The notes beneath the pieces are model-generated. The model made no database searches. It was not told where the DNA came from and saw nothing but the letters and a program-made list of their open reading frames with translations. Source: Streptomyces sp. M92 (lineage in GTDB: Bacteria; Actinomycetota; Actinomycetes; Streptomycetales; Streptomycetaceae). From it: 64,000 nt of DNA. A program made the position numbers and the translations under genes. The stretch is taken from contig NZ_CP101137.1 of the NCBI RefSeq assembly GCF_028473745.1, forward strand, positions 1,178,001 through 1,242,000, written 5' to 3'. How positions within the stretch are numbered: the stretch's first letter is position 1; each line of letters starts with the position of its first letter. Shown here one piece after another: positions 42,537 to 51,443 of this stretch.

Positions 42537-43883
42537 ATGAACACAGCGGACCTTGGGCTGCCGGTGGACGTCCCCTCGACGGCGCTCTTCACGGACCAGT
42601 ACGAGCTGACGATGCTGCGGGCCGCCCTGAAGGCGGGCACGGCCGGGCGGCGCAGCGTGTTCGAGGTCTTCACGCGGCGACTGCCCAACGGGCGGCGCTA
42701 CGGCGTCGTGGCGGGCACCGGGCGGGTGCTGGACGCGGTGGAGAACTTCCGCTTCGACGCGGGCGTCCTGCGCTTCCTGCGCGAGCGGGACATCGTCGAC
42801 GAGGAGACCCTGGACTGGCTCGCCCAGTACCGCTTCAGCGGCGACATCTGGGGCTACCCCGAGGGCGAGGTGTACTTCCCGGGCTCCCCGATCATGCGGG
42901 TGGAGGGGACCTTCGGCGAGTGCGTGCTGCTGGAGACGGTGATCCTCTCCATCCTCAACCACGACTCGGCGATCGCCGCGGCCGCCTCCCGGATGGCCTC
43001 GGCCGCCGGGGACCGCCCACTGATCGAGATGGGCGCCCGCCGCACCCACGAGCTGGCCGCGGTCGCCGCCGCCCGCTCCGCCTACGTCGGCGGCTTCGCG
43101 ACCACCTCCGACCTGGCCGCCGGCTTCCGCTACAACATCCCCACCGTCGGCACCTCCGCCCACGCCTTCACCCTGCTCCACGACAACGAGCGCGACGCCT
43201 TCCGGGCCCAGGTGGAGGCGATGGGCAGGGGCACGACGCTGCTCGTGGACACCTACGACGTCGCCGAGGCCGTCCGCACGGCCGTGGAGATCGCCGGGCC
43301 CGAGCTGGGCGCCGTGCGCATCGACTCCGGCGACCTGCTGCTGGTCGCCCACCGGGTGCGCCAGCAGCTGGACGAGCTGGGCGCCCGGGACACGAAGATC
43401 GTCGTGACCTCGGACCTGGACGAGTACGCCATCGCCTCGCTGGCGGCGGCGCCCGTGGACGCGTACGGCGTCGGCACCCAGCTGGTGACCGGCTCCGGGC
43501 ACCCGACGGCCTCCATGGTCTACAAGCTGGTCGCCCGCGCCGAGTCCGGCGAGGAGGGGGCGCCGCTGGTGCCGGTGGCGAAGAGGTCCAGCGGCGGCAA
43601 GACCTCGGTCGGCGGCCGCAAGTGGGCCGCCCGGCGGCTGGACTCCCACGGGTACGCCGAGGCCGAGGTGGTCGGCACCGGGCCGGTGCCCGACGACCTC
43701 GCCGGCCGGCAGCTCCTGGTCGAGCTGGTCAAGGGCGGCGACGTGGTCGCCCGCGAGCCGCTGGACGCCGCCCGGGACCGGCACGCGGCCGCCCGCGCGG
43801 GCCTCCCGCTGTCCGCGACGCAGCTCTCCCGAGGGGAACCCGTCATTCCGACGGAGTACGCGCACGAGGGCTCGGGTAGCTAA
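42537..43883 (+). CDS. pncB: Nicotinate phosphoribosyltransferase
   Basis: 448 aa. TDQYELTMLRAALKAG is the N-terminal substrate segment, IEMGARRTHELAAVAAARSAYVGGF and FRYNIPTVGTSAHAF contain the catalytic His region (autophosphorylated in PncB), and IRIDSGDL-like VRIDSGDLLLVA is the phosphate-binding strand. It makes nicotinate mononucleotide from nicotinate and PRPP in the NAD salvage pathway. The adjacent pncA supplies nicotinate. ATG 42537 without RBS, see promoter. Confidence 0.95.
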   Translation: MNTADLGLPVDVPSTALFTDQYELTMLRAALKAGTAGRRSVFEVFTRRLPNGRRYGVVAGTGRVLDAVENFRFDAGVLRFLRERDIVDEETLDWLAQYRFSGDIWGYPEGEVYFPGSPIMRVEGTFGECVLLETVILSILNHDSAIAAAASRMASAAGDRPLIEMGARRTHELAAVAAARSAYVGGFATTSDLAAGFRYNIPTVGTSAHAFTLLHDNERDAFRAQVEAMGRGTTLLVDTYDVAEAVRTAVEIAGPELGAVRIDSGDLLLVAHRVRQQLDELGARDTKIVVTSDLDEYAIASLAAAPVDAYGVGTQLVTGSGHPTASMVYKLVARAESGEEGAPLVPVAKRSSGGKTSVGGRKWAARRLDSHGYAEAEVVGTGPVPDDLAGRQLLVELVKGGDVVAREPLDAARDRHAAARAGLPLSATQLSRGEPVIPTEYAHEGSGS

Positions 43884-43987
43884 AGCTGGTGCGGTCCGAC
43901 CGGCGCCGCACCACCCACCGATCCGTCCCCACCGCGCGACCTCCGCCCCTCCTACCCCACAGCCCATCCAGCCGAAGGACACCGACC

Positions 43988-44575
43988 ATGCGCCGCGCCC
44001 TGATCGTCGTAGACGTGCAGAACGACTTCTGCGAGGGAGGCAGCCTTGCGGTGACCGGCGGTGCCGACGTGGCCGCCGCCATCACCGAGCTGATCGGGCA
44101 GGCGCCCGCCGGCTACCGCCACGTCGTGGCCACCCGCGACCACCACGTCGCGCCGGGCGGCCACTTCGCCGACAACCCGGACTACGTCCACTCCTGGCCC
44201 GCGCACTGCGTGGCCGGCACGGAGGGCGTCGGCTTCCACCCGAACTTCGCCCCCGCCGTCGCCTCCGGCGCGATAGACGCCGTCTTCGACAAGGGCGCGT
44301 ACTCGGCGGCCTACAGCGGCTTCGAGGGCACCGACGAGAACGGCACGACGCTCGCCGACTGGCTGCGGGCCCGTGAGGTGGACGAGGTCGACGTGGTGGG
44401 CATCGCCACCGACCACTGCGTGCGGGCCACCGCCCTGGACGCGGCCCGCGAGGGCTTCCGTACGCAGGTGCTGCTCGACCTGACCGCCGGGGTGGCCCCC
44501 GAGACCACCGAGCGGGCGATGGAGCAGCTGCGGGAGGCGGGCGTGGAGCTGACCGGGAAGCCGGTCGTCCAGTAG
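43988..44575 (+). CDS. pncA: Nicotinamidase (isochorismatase-like)
   Basis: 195 aa. The catalytic triad is visible: Asp in VDVQNDFCEGG, Lys in FDKGAYSAAYSGF, Cys in TDHCVRATALDA. RDHHVAPGGHF supplies the metal-binding His/Asp. The enzyme deamidates nicotinamide to nicotinate, the substrate of PncB encoded 104 bp upstream. ATG 43988 with AAGGAC upstream. Confidence 0.94.
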   Translation: MRRALIVVDVQNDFCEGGSLAVTGGADVAAAITELIGQAPAGYRHVVATRDHHVAPGGHFADNPDYVHSWPAHCVAGTEGVGFHPNFAPAVASGAIDAVFDKGAYSAAYSGFEGTDENGTTLADWLRAREVDEVDVVGIATDHCVRATALDAAREGFRTQVLLDLTAGVAPETTERAMEQLREAGVELTGKPVVQ

Positions 44576-44600
44576 CGCCCGCCGCCCCCGGGCCGGGCCG

Positions 44601-44648
44601 CGGCTGCGGCTGCGGCTGCGGCTGCGGCTGCGGCTGCGGCTACGGCTG
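44601..44648. repeat. Eight-unit hexanucleotide repeat (CGGCTG)n
   Basis: Six perfect CGGCTG units (44601-44636), one CGGCTA and one more CGGCTG. On the minus strand these are CAG-CCG codons (Gln-Pro), and the variant unit converts CAG to the TAG stop of the neighbouring gene. Confidence 0.95.
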
Positions 44649-44981
44649 CGGCGCCGGGCGTCTGAGGAGCGCCCGGATCGGGTGCCACAGCTCCTGGACG
44701 CGCTCGGGCCCGCCCGGGACGCCGGCCACCGGGGCGGTGCGCCATATGAGGCCGTCGGGGTGGTGCAGGACCGCGGTGATCTCGTCCGGGGTCGGCGGGG
44801 CGGCGTTGCCCCGCAGGTAGACCGCCCGCAGCCCCAGGTTGCGCAGCCTGGTCAGGGCACGCGCCCGGTTCTGGGCGTGGACGAGAAAGCGCACGCTGCC
44901 CTCCGGCGTGGCGGGGCTGGGCAGGTTGAGTGCCACCACCACCGTGCCGTTCGGCAGCTTGCTGAAGCCTCCCTGGGCCAT
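44640..44981 (-). CDS. Conserved-looking small protein of unknown function
   Basis: 113 aa from ATG 44981. No recognised domain; LPNGTVVVALNLPSPATPEG and VRFLVHAQNRARALTRLRNLGLRAVYLRG suggest a compact alpha/beta protein, and HPDGLIWRTAPV a second part. Cytosolic. The C-terminus (RRPAPQP) runs into a Gln-Pro hexanucleotide repeat; the stop itself is a mutated repeat unit. Codon use is typical of the host. Convergent with pncA. Confidence 0.65.
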   Translation of the reverse strand: MAQGGFSKLPNGTVVVALNLPSPATPEGSVRFLVHAQNRARALTRLRNLGLRAVYLRGNAAPPTPDEITAVLHHPDGLIWRTAPVAGVPGGPERVQELWHPIRALLRRPAPQP

Positions 44982-45066
44982 GCGGTCATACCCCCGTGTC
45001 AGCCGGTGCCGGTCCGCTTCTCGGACCAGGTGTCAATAAGAGAACCACAGGACGCACCTAAACACG

Positions 45067-45102
45067 GATCGGCGGCGACCCGCCAGGGGGTCACCGCCGA
45101 TC
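45067..45102 (-). terminator. Hairpin after the M6 protease gene
   Basis: GATCGGCGGCGACCC and GGGTCACCGCCGATC form a stem with one mismatch, 26 bp after the stop on the minus strand. Confidence 0.75.
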
Positions 45103-45127
45103 ATGCTCTGACCTGGGCAGATGCTAT

Positions 45128-47479
45128 TTACCTGCCCGCAGGACCGACCTCGAGCTCGATCGTCGAGCCGTTCCTGGCCTCCTTGAGGATCTTGATCTTC
45201 GTGTTGGTGTCAGTGATCTTGACGCCGCCGGTCGGGTTCGACTCGTCGTAGTAGTCGTTCTTGCGGTCGTTGAAGACCGAGACGCCCTTCGAGCCCGGGA
45301 AGTACTTCGCGACGTCCGCCTTGTGCAGGGTCATGCCCTGCGTGCGGTAGCGGCTGAACGGCGAGTCGTACGACTGGACGCGGTTGCGCAGCAGGGTGCC
45401 GTCCTTCCACTTCATCGCGGTCGGGTGCGAGTCGACCGGCAGGACCAGGCCGGTGCCCGGGTGCTGGCTGGTGTTGTTGTCCGCCTGGGAGGTGTCCCAC
45501 TTCCAGATCAGCAGGCCGTTCTGGTAGGCGTAGTGCTCCACCCAGTTCGGGCGGTCCGTGAAGCCGAAGTTGTACGGGCCGGTCTTCAGCGTCTTGTCGT
45601 ACGACACGTACTGCCGGTTCTCGGCGATGTAGTACTGCGCGTAGTCCTCGGTGAAGGACGCGCCCTTGCGGGTGAAGCCGTCGGCGCTCCAGGCGGCGTC
45701 CGCGGTCTCGGCGTTGTCGGTGAAGAGCGCCTCGCCGTCCGCGGTCACCGTGATCGAGTCGGCCGTGAAGCCCTTCTGGGCCACGCCGCCGTCGGTCTGG
45801 TAGCGGAAGCGGATGTCGATCTTCTTGCCGGCGTAGGCGTCGAGGGAGAACGCGAACTTCGAGTAGGCGTCCAGCGTGCCGTGCAGGGCCGGCTTGTCGG
45901 CGGCGTCGCGCGGGATCGGCTGGCCGTCCACCGTGCCGTCGATGGCGGTCCAGTTGGCGCCGCCGTCGGTGGAGACCTCGGTGTAGAGGTAGTCGTAGTT
46001 GGCCTCGATGTCGTACCAGCCGTCGTAGGTCAGCTCGGCCTTCGACTTGCCGGTCAGGTCGACCGGACGGCTCAGCGTGTTGCTGAGGTTGTCACCGCTG
46101 CCGCTCCACCACTGGGTCTCGCCCTCGGCGGGCGGGACGATCTCGGTGGTGACCGCCTTCTCGGGCAGTTCGACGACCAGGGCCTGCTTGTGCTTGGTGT
46201 TGTACTCGGCGACGCCCAGCTTGTGCCAGGAGTTGACGCCCGCCTTGGCGGTGTCGTAGTTGAGCCAGCCGAGCTGGAGCTTGTCCCAGGCGGTCATGTC
46301 GCCGGGCAGGTCACCGATCTCGTTGCGGCCGGTGCCGAGCCAGGAGCCGGACGACATCAGCGTCCAGAAGCCGGTGGAGTTCTCGCCGCCGGCGGTGTCG
46401 TAGTGGTCCGGCAGGCCGAGGTCGTGGCCGTACTCGTGGGCGTAGACGCCGAGTCCGCCGTTCTCCGGCTGGACCGTGTAGTCGCCGACCCAGATGCCGG
46501 TGGAGCCGATCTGCGCGCCGCCGAGCCTGTTCTGCTCGGGTCCGGTGGCGCCGGCGTCGGTGCCGAAGGCGTACCAGCGGTGGGCCCAGATCGCGTCGGT
46601 GCCCTGGGCGCCGCCACCGGCGGACTCGTCCTCACCGGCGTGCACGATCTGGAAGTGGTCGATGTAGCCGTCGGGCTCGTTGAAGTCGCCGTCGCCGTCG
46701 AAGTCGTAGCGGTCCCACTCGTCGAAGCGGGCGACGTCGGCCTTGATCTGGGCGTCGGTGCGGCCGGCCGCCTTCTGCTGCTCGACCCAGGCGTTCAGCC
46801 CGTCGCTGACGACGTTCCACACGCTCGGGCAGTTGGTGTCGCCGCAGGCGTTGTTGCCGTAGCGGGCCTCGTTGTAGGGGACCTTGACCCAGTCGGAGAC
46901 CTCGCCCTCGACCGAGTAGCGGCCGGAGGACTGCTTCTCGTAGTACGTCTTGACCGAGTCGACGCCCTTGCCGGAGCCGAAGTACAGGTCCTGGAAGTGC
47001 TGCTGGTCGTAGTCCTCCTTCCAGGCCGTGGAGTTGTCGGTCCGCCGGTTGGGCTTGGCTATCTGGTTGTGCAGCGGGCCGGCCTCGCCGCCGTAGCGGC
47101 TGTCGATCTCGTCGCCGAACTCGACCAGGATGGTGAAGATCTTGTCGGTCTTCTCCCGGCCCAGCTCGACGTACTTGGCGTCGCCCTTCTTGCTCTTGAG
47201 CTGGACGACGTTGGAGCCGTCCTTCTTCTTCACCGAGGCCTTGCCGGAGATGACCTGCTTGAGGGCCTCCTCGCGCTGGGCCGCCTGAGTGTCGCTCATG
47301 GGGCCCTTGAGGTCATGCGAGTGCATGTCCTTCGCGGGGTGCGGGTCGTGGCGGTCCACGGCCTCCGGCTTGGCGGGCGCGTCCGCCTGGGCGACGCCCG
47401 CCGCGGAGAGCGTCGCGGTGGCGGCGGCGAGTGCGACGGCGGTCGCCGCCGTTCTGAACGTCCAGGATCTTCTGGTCAC
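45128..47479 (-). CDS. Secreted M6-family (immune inhibitor A) metalloprotease
   Basis: 783 aa from GTG 47479, with GGGGGAGGAAG upstream. Signal peptide (RRSWTFRTAATAVALAAATATLS, ending VAQA), an inhibitory propeptide, then the protease domain with zinc motif YAHEYGHDLGLPDHYD (HExxHxxGxxH) followed by the Met-turn SSGSWLG region. DFDGDGDFNEPDGYIDHF is a calcium-binding loop. The C-terminal part has MAM/immunoglobulin-like beta domains (WYDIEANYDYLYTEVSTDGG). Degrades extracellular proteins. Likely calcium- and zinc-dependent. Confidence 0.92.
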   Translation of the reverse strand: MTRRSWTFRTAATAVALAAATATLSAAGVAQADAPAKPEAVDRHDPHPAKDMHSHDLKGPMSDTQAAQREEALKQVISGKASVKKKDGSNVVQLKSKKGDAKYVELGREKTDKIFTILVEFGDEIDSRYGGEAGPLHNQIAKPNRRTDNSTAWKEDYDQQHFQDLYFGSGKGVDSVKTYYEKQSSGRYSVEGEVSDWVKVPYNEARYGNNACGDTNCPSVWNVVSDGLNAWVEQQKAAGRTDAQIKADVARFDEWDRYDFDGDGDFNEPDGYIDHFQIVHAGEDESAGGGAQGTDAIWAHRWYAFGTDAGATGPEQNRLGGAQIGSTGIWVGDYTVQPENGGLGVYAHEYGHDLGLPDHYDTAGGENSTGFWTLMSSGSWLGTGRNEIGDLPGDMTAWDKLQLGWLNYDTAKAGVNSWHKLGVAEYNTKHKQALVVELPEKAVTTEIVPPAEGETQWWSGSGDNLSNTLSRPVDLTGKSKAELTYDGWYDIEANYDYLYTEVSTDGGANWTAIDGTVDGQPIPRDAADKPALHGTLDAYSKFAFSLDAYAGKKIDIRFRYQTDGGVAQKGFTADSITVTADGEALFTDNAETADAAWSADGFTRKGASFTEDYAQYYIAENRQYVSYDKTLKTGPYNFGFTDRPNWVEHYAYQNGLLIWKWDTSQADNNTSQHPGTGLVLPVDSHPTAMKWKDGTLLRNRVQSYDSPFSRYRTQGMTLHKADVAKYFPGSKGVSVFNDRKNDYYDESNPTGGVKITDTNTKIKILKEARNGSTIELEVGPAGR

Positions 47480-47888
47480 TTGACTTCCTCCCCCGCGTCC
47501 ACGCGCGCGGATGGGGGGACAAGGACAGAGCACAGTCCGCGCACACGTGATCAACGCGTGTATTCAAGTGACGACATTTGACTAGAGGTTCACCGGAAAA
47601 GACAGACCTTGACTTGAGCAGAACAATTGCACTATGCGGAGCCGCCGTTCGCTTTGCGGACGCGGTGCGGGACGGGCGGGACGTCCGGCGGGCGCGCGGC
47701 GCCGTCCGCTTCCGGCGCACCATGAATCCGTGCGCCCCCCGTGCATCGGCCCCGCCGGTCAGGGCGGGCTTACCACTGTTTCCTCCCGGGCACACAGCGG
47801 GTTAGAGTCGCTTGGCGGAACGCCCGGAAGTCGGCGGAAAGCCAGGCCGACAGCCGGTCTCACCCCCAGATTGTCTTCCGAGGACACG
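47480..47888. other. Intergenic region with divergent promoters
   Basis: 409 bp. TTGACT (47609-47614) and ACTATG (47631-47636) with 16-bp spacing form a good plus-strand promoter in an unusually AT-rich stretch (47560-47640). No plausible gene lies before 47889. The promoter of the M6 protease must lie in 47480-47600. Confidence 0.5.
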
Positions 47889-48179
47889 ATGGTCATGCCC
47901 CGTCCGACTGCCGCACAGTTCGCCTACGGTACGTGCACCGTGATCTTCTCGACGCTCGCCATGCTGCTGCTGTCGCAGACGAGTTCGGGTCCCGGAGTCG
48001 CCGTCATCGCCGTCGCCGCCCTCGGCCTCGGGCTGCTGGTCGCCATGACGGCCCCCCGGCCCAGGACGACGCGCACGATGACCGTCGTGCCGGCCACGAA
48101 GCGTGCCGCGGACCGGGAGCCCGTGCGGGCCCGCGTCTCCGCGGGTGCGGGTGAAGCGGCCCGCGACCGCGCCGCCTGA
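47889..48179 (+). CDS. Small membrane protein
   Basis: 96 aa from ATG 47889 (GAGGAC just upstream; ATG 47895 is an alternative). Two hydrophobic helices (TCTVIFSTLAMLLLS and GVAVIAVAALGLGLLVAM) joined by a short polar turn, followed by a basic Arg/Thr-rich tail facing the cytosol. No recognised domain. Neighbouring RDD genes are on the other strand. Confidence 0.65.
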   Translation: MVMPRPTAAQFAYGTCTVIFSTLAMLLLSQTSSGPGVAVIAVAALGLGLLVAMTAPRPRTTRTMTVVPATKRAADREPVRARVSAGAGEAARDRAA

Positions 48180-48212
48180 CGCCGCCGTCTCCGGGGTGGC
48201 AGGCCCCAGCCG

Positions 48213-48920
48213 TCAACGGGTGCTGACCACCACCGTCTTGGCCGCCTTGTCGTGCAGACCCTGCTTGTAGGGCCGGTCGAAGAAGCTCCAGCCGCCCGCG
48301 ATGACCGTCCAGACGCAGGCGCAGCAGAAGGCGAACGGGATCCACAGCACCAGCGCCCGGATCAGGGACGTCTGCACCGAGGGTGTGGCGCCGTTGTCCA
48401 GATCGGCCACGCGCATGCCGAGCCACTTCTTGCCCAGGGTCTGACCGGTCTTCGCGGTCATGTAGGTGTCGTAGGCGATGTAGAGCACGGCGGCGATCAG
48501 TGACTGCCCGAACGACTTGCCGACCGAGATGTCCTCGCCGTCCACCTGGTACTCCTGGACGTTGAACGCCCAGCTGAGCAGCCACACCACGATGCCGACG
48601 AGAATCATGTCGATGATCCTCGCGAGGACCCGTCTGCCGCTGTCGGCGAGCGGGGGCATACCGGCGAGCGGGTCGGCGGGGTTCGGGCCGCCGCCGTAGG
48701 GGTCACCGCCGCCGGGGGGTGGGGCGCCGTAGGGACCGCCGCCGCCCGGGGGCGGGGGTGCGCTGCCGCCGTACGGCGGGGGCTGGCCGGTACTGCCGTG
48801 CGGGGGCGGACTGTCGTACGGCGAGCCCGTGCCACCCGCTCCGTCGGACGGAGGGCGCTTCCTGAACGGGTCGTCTTCCGGTGGCTGCCCGCCGGGGCCG
48901 GGGGGCGGTTCGCTGCTCAT
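48213..48920 (-). CDS. RDD family membrane protein
   Basis: 235 aa from ATG 48920. The first 90 residues are Pro/Gly/Tyr-rich with GGGxPYG-type repeats (cytosolic, disordered). Then the RDD domain: SGRRVLARIIDMILVGIVVWLL holds the Arg-Asp of the name, followed by GKKWLGMRVADLDNG and a last helix pair. Possibly a transporter or membrane anchor; some RDD proteins are Na+/H+ antiporters. A second RDD gene lies immediately upstream on the same strand. Confidence 0.85.
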   Translation of the reverse strand: MSSEPPPGPGGQPPEDDPFRKRPPSDGAGGTGSPYDSPPPHGSTGQPPPYGGSAPPPPGGGGPYGAPPPGGGDPYGGGPNPADPLAGMPPLADSGRRVLARIIDMILVGIVVWLLSWAFNVQEYQVDGEDISVGKSFGQSLIAAVLYIAYDTYMTAKTGQTLGKKWLGMRVADLDNGATPSVQTSLIRALVLWIPFAFCCACVWTVIAGGWSFFDRPYKQGLHDKAAKTVVVSTR

Positions 48921-49170
48921 GTCCCGAGTCGAACCCGGAGTCTCTTTCCTCGCATCCGGCGAGCGGCCGTCCGGAGTAGCGAGGGCACGTGGTCCGACGC
49001 CGTCGGGGCGGGGACCGACTGTGCGTCGGCGGGTGCGGGTGCGTCGTGGTTGCTCGCGCGGTTCCCCGCGCCCCTTCGGGACGCGTCCACCGCGCGTACC
49101 TTCAGGGGCGCGGGGAACTGCGCGACCAGCCCGCACTCACCCGCACCCGACCACGAAGCCCCCCGCCAGG

Positions 49171-50758
49171 TCAGCCCGCGACAAACGTGTTCGCGGCCTT
49201 GTCGTGCCAGCACTGGTGCCAAGGCCGGTCGAACAGGCACCACACGACGCCGACCAGGCCGACGGCCAGGAGGCCGGGCACGCTGTAGACCAGCCAGCGG
49301 CGCAGGGCCGCCCCGAGGGACGGGGGCTCGTGGGCCTCGATGTCCCGTACCTCCAGGCCGAGCAGCTTCTTGCCCAGGGTCCGGCCCCACTTGGCGGTGG
49401 GCAGTGCCTCGTACAGGCCGCCGAAGAGCAGCAGGACGGCCAGCACGACGCCCAGGTACGTGGACGTCGTGCCGTCGAGCAGCCAGACCGTGACCGTCTC
49501 GCCGGAGAGCTTGGCCTCGTCGATCTTTCCGTTGACGTGGTCGAGCGCCTTGATGCCGAGCGGTACGGCGGCCACGGCGGTGACGGCGCCCAGCACGACG
49601 GTGTCGATCAGCCGGGCGGCCAGTCGCTTGCCGAGACCGGCGGGGCGGGCGGCCGCCTGGCGCCGGGCGGCGGCCTGGAAGACGTCCTCCACCGGCGGCT
49701 TCCATGGCGCGACGGGCTGCTCGCCCTCGTTTCCCCCGCCCGCGAGCCGGTGCACCTGCTGCGCCCAGGAGGTCTGACCGCCGCCGGGACCGGCCGCGAC
49801 CGGGGCGGAGGCGGCGGGCTGCGGCGGCGAGGCGGCCGGCTGCTGGGGAGCGGGGGCGGCCTGCTGGGGGGCGGGGGCGGCGGCCTGGTGCGGGACGGCC
49901 GGGCCGGCCGTCCGCTGGGGGCCGGAGGGGGCCGTCGGCGCGGCGGCCCGTGGGCTCGGTGGCCTTGCCGGCGGCGAAGCCCGGGCCGCCCGTGGTGCCG
50001 GCGCGCGGGGAGACCGCGCGGAAGGTCATCGTGCCCTGGTCGTCGGCGGCGCCGTCCGAGGGCTGGGCACCCCGGGCCCCGGGCCCGGCCGTCGGGCGCC
50101 GGAAGACGAAGGTGTTGCCCGACTCGGCCTCCGCCTCACCGCGGTCGGACGCGGACCCCGCCGGGGCGTCGGCCCGCGCGGCACCGGCGAGCTCGCCGGA
50201 GGCCTGTCCGTCCCGAGCCGCGCCGCCCGCGTCGGAAGCCGTACCCGGGCCCGCGCCCGCGGCGGAACCCATACCCGAGCCCGCGCCCGCGGCGGAACCG
50301 GCACCGGAGCCCGTCCCCGGGCGGCCGGCACCGGCGTCCGGCCCCGCTCCCCCGGCCGGCCCAGCGGCCGACGCCGCGTCCTGGGCGTGCGCGAGCCTCG
50401 GGTCGGTGGCCTGGGCCGGGCCCGGCCAGGCGACGGACGAGCCCTGTGCGCCCGCCGCACCGGAGCGGTCGGCGACCCAGGACGCGGCCGGCTCGGGTCG
50501 GCTGCCGTGCTGGGCCGCGGCGGCGGGCGGCGTCTCCTCGACCGGGTCCTCGTCGAAGAAGTGGGGGCCGGTCTCCTCCACGGAGGGCCGTGCGCCGGGC
50601 GGTGGCGCGAGCGGCTCGCCGTCCTTGGGGGCGGGCCGGCTGGTGCCCGGCACCCAGGAGGCGCCGTTCCAGTACCGGACATATCCAGGAATGGACGGGT
50701 CCGGGTAATACCCTTCGCGGGGCCTGTCGTCGCCGGGGGCCGGGGTTGGGGCGCTCAT
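49171..50758 (-). pseudogene. DUF2510-RDD membrane protein gene interrupted by a frameshift
   Basis: The start at ATG 50758 opens a frame with DUF2510 (REGYYPDPSIPGYVRYWNGASWVPG) and a Pro/Ala/Gly-rich linker. That frame turns to nonsense near 49945. In the next frame the linker continues naturally (TAGPAVPHQAAAPAPQQ, then TSWAQQVHRLAGG) into a normal RDD domain ending at 49171 (GKRLAARLIDTVVLG, GKKLLGLEVRDIEA, HDKAANTFVAG). The total length is one base more than a multiple of three, and a CCC run at 49947-49949 is the likely site. It is either a sequencing error or a real mutation. If corrected, the product is about 528 aa. Confidence 0.8.
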
Positions 50759-51010
50759 GTCCGTCGTCCCGTATCTGCTCGGGGGTTGGTTCGGGGGCTC
50801 AACATCTATCAGACGGGCGCAATCCGCACCGCCGGTCCCGCCGGACCCACTCCTTTCCGGGCAACCTCGTGCATGGACCTTCACACCCGGGACAGAGGGG
50901 GAGGAGAAAAGTTCCGCGAACCCGCGTAACGCTGACGGCCCACGTCGCTCTCACTCGTGCGGGCCCGTTCCAGGCGGCCCGTGCGGACCGTACGAGAGAG
51001 GACCCACGCC

Positions 51011-51433
51011 ATGCACCCCAACCACCCCGTCGCCGTGGAACGCGAGCTGGAACTGAGGCTCATCCTGTCGCCCGAGTACGCCGTCCCGGTGCCGGCCCGG
51101 CTCGCCTACCACTCCGACGACCCGTACGCCGTGCACGTCACCTTCCACATCAACTCCGGCTGCCCGGTGCACTGGACGTTCGCCCGGGACCTGCTCGTGG
51201 AAGGGGTGTTCCGGCCGTGCGGGCACGGGGACGTGCGGGTGTGGCCGTCGAAGGCGGACGGCCGCAGCGTCGTGCTGATGGCGCTGAGCAGCCCCGACGG
51301 TGACGCCCTGCTGGAGGCGCCGTCGGCTCAGGTGTCGGCGTGGCTGGAGCGGACGCTGCGGGCGGTGCCGCCGGGCGCCGAGGCCGGGCAGCTCGGCCTC
51401 GACGACGGGCTGGCCGAGCTGCTGGCCCGGTGA
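51011..51433 (+). CDS. ssgG: SsgA-like sporulation/cell-division regulator (SsgG-like)
   Basis: 140 aa SALP. VERELELRLILSPEYAVPVPARLAYHSDDPYAVHVTFHI and CPVHWTFARDLLVEGVFRPCGHGDVRVWP are the family blocks. SALPs are found only in morphologically complex actinomycetes and control septum placement and wall remodelling in sporulation. Assignment to SsgG rests on position near hppD, matching S. coelicolor SCO2924 from memory. ATG 51011; the preceding stretch has AGAGAGGA. Convergent with the FAD-oxidase gene. Confidence 0.85.
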   Translation: MHPNHPVAVERELELRLILSPEYAVPVPARLAYHSDDPYAVHVTFHINSGCPVHWTFARDLLVEGVFRPCGHGDVRVWPSKADGRSVVLMALSSPDGDALLEAPSAQVSAWLERTLRAVPPGAEAGQLGLDDGLAELLAR

Positions 51434-51443
51434 ACGGCAGGCG

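Noticed and set aside
47640-47888. A gene driven by the TTGACT/ACTATG promoter at 47609
   Set aside because: Frames to 47888 are Arg/Pro/Ala-rich with no pattern; the promoter probably serves the small membrane protein at 47889.
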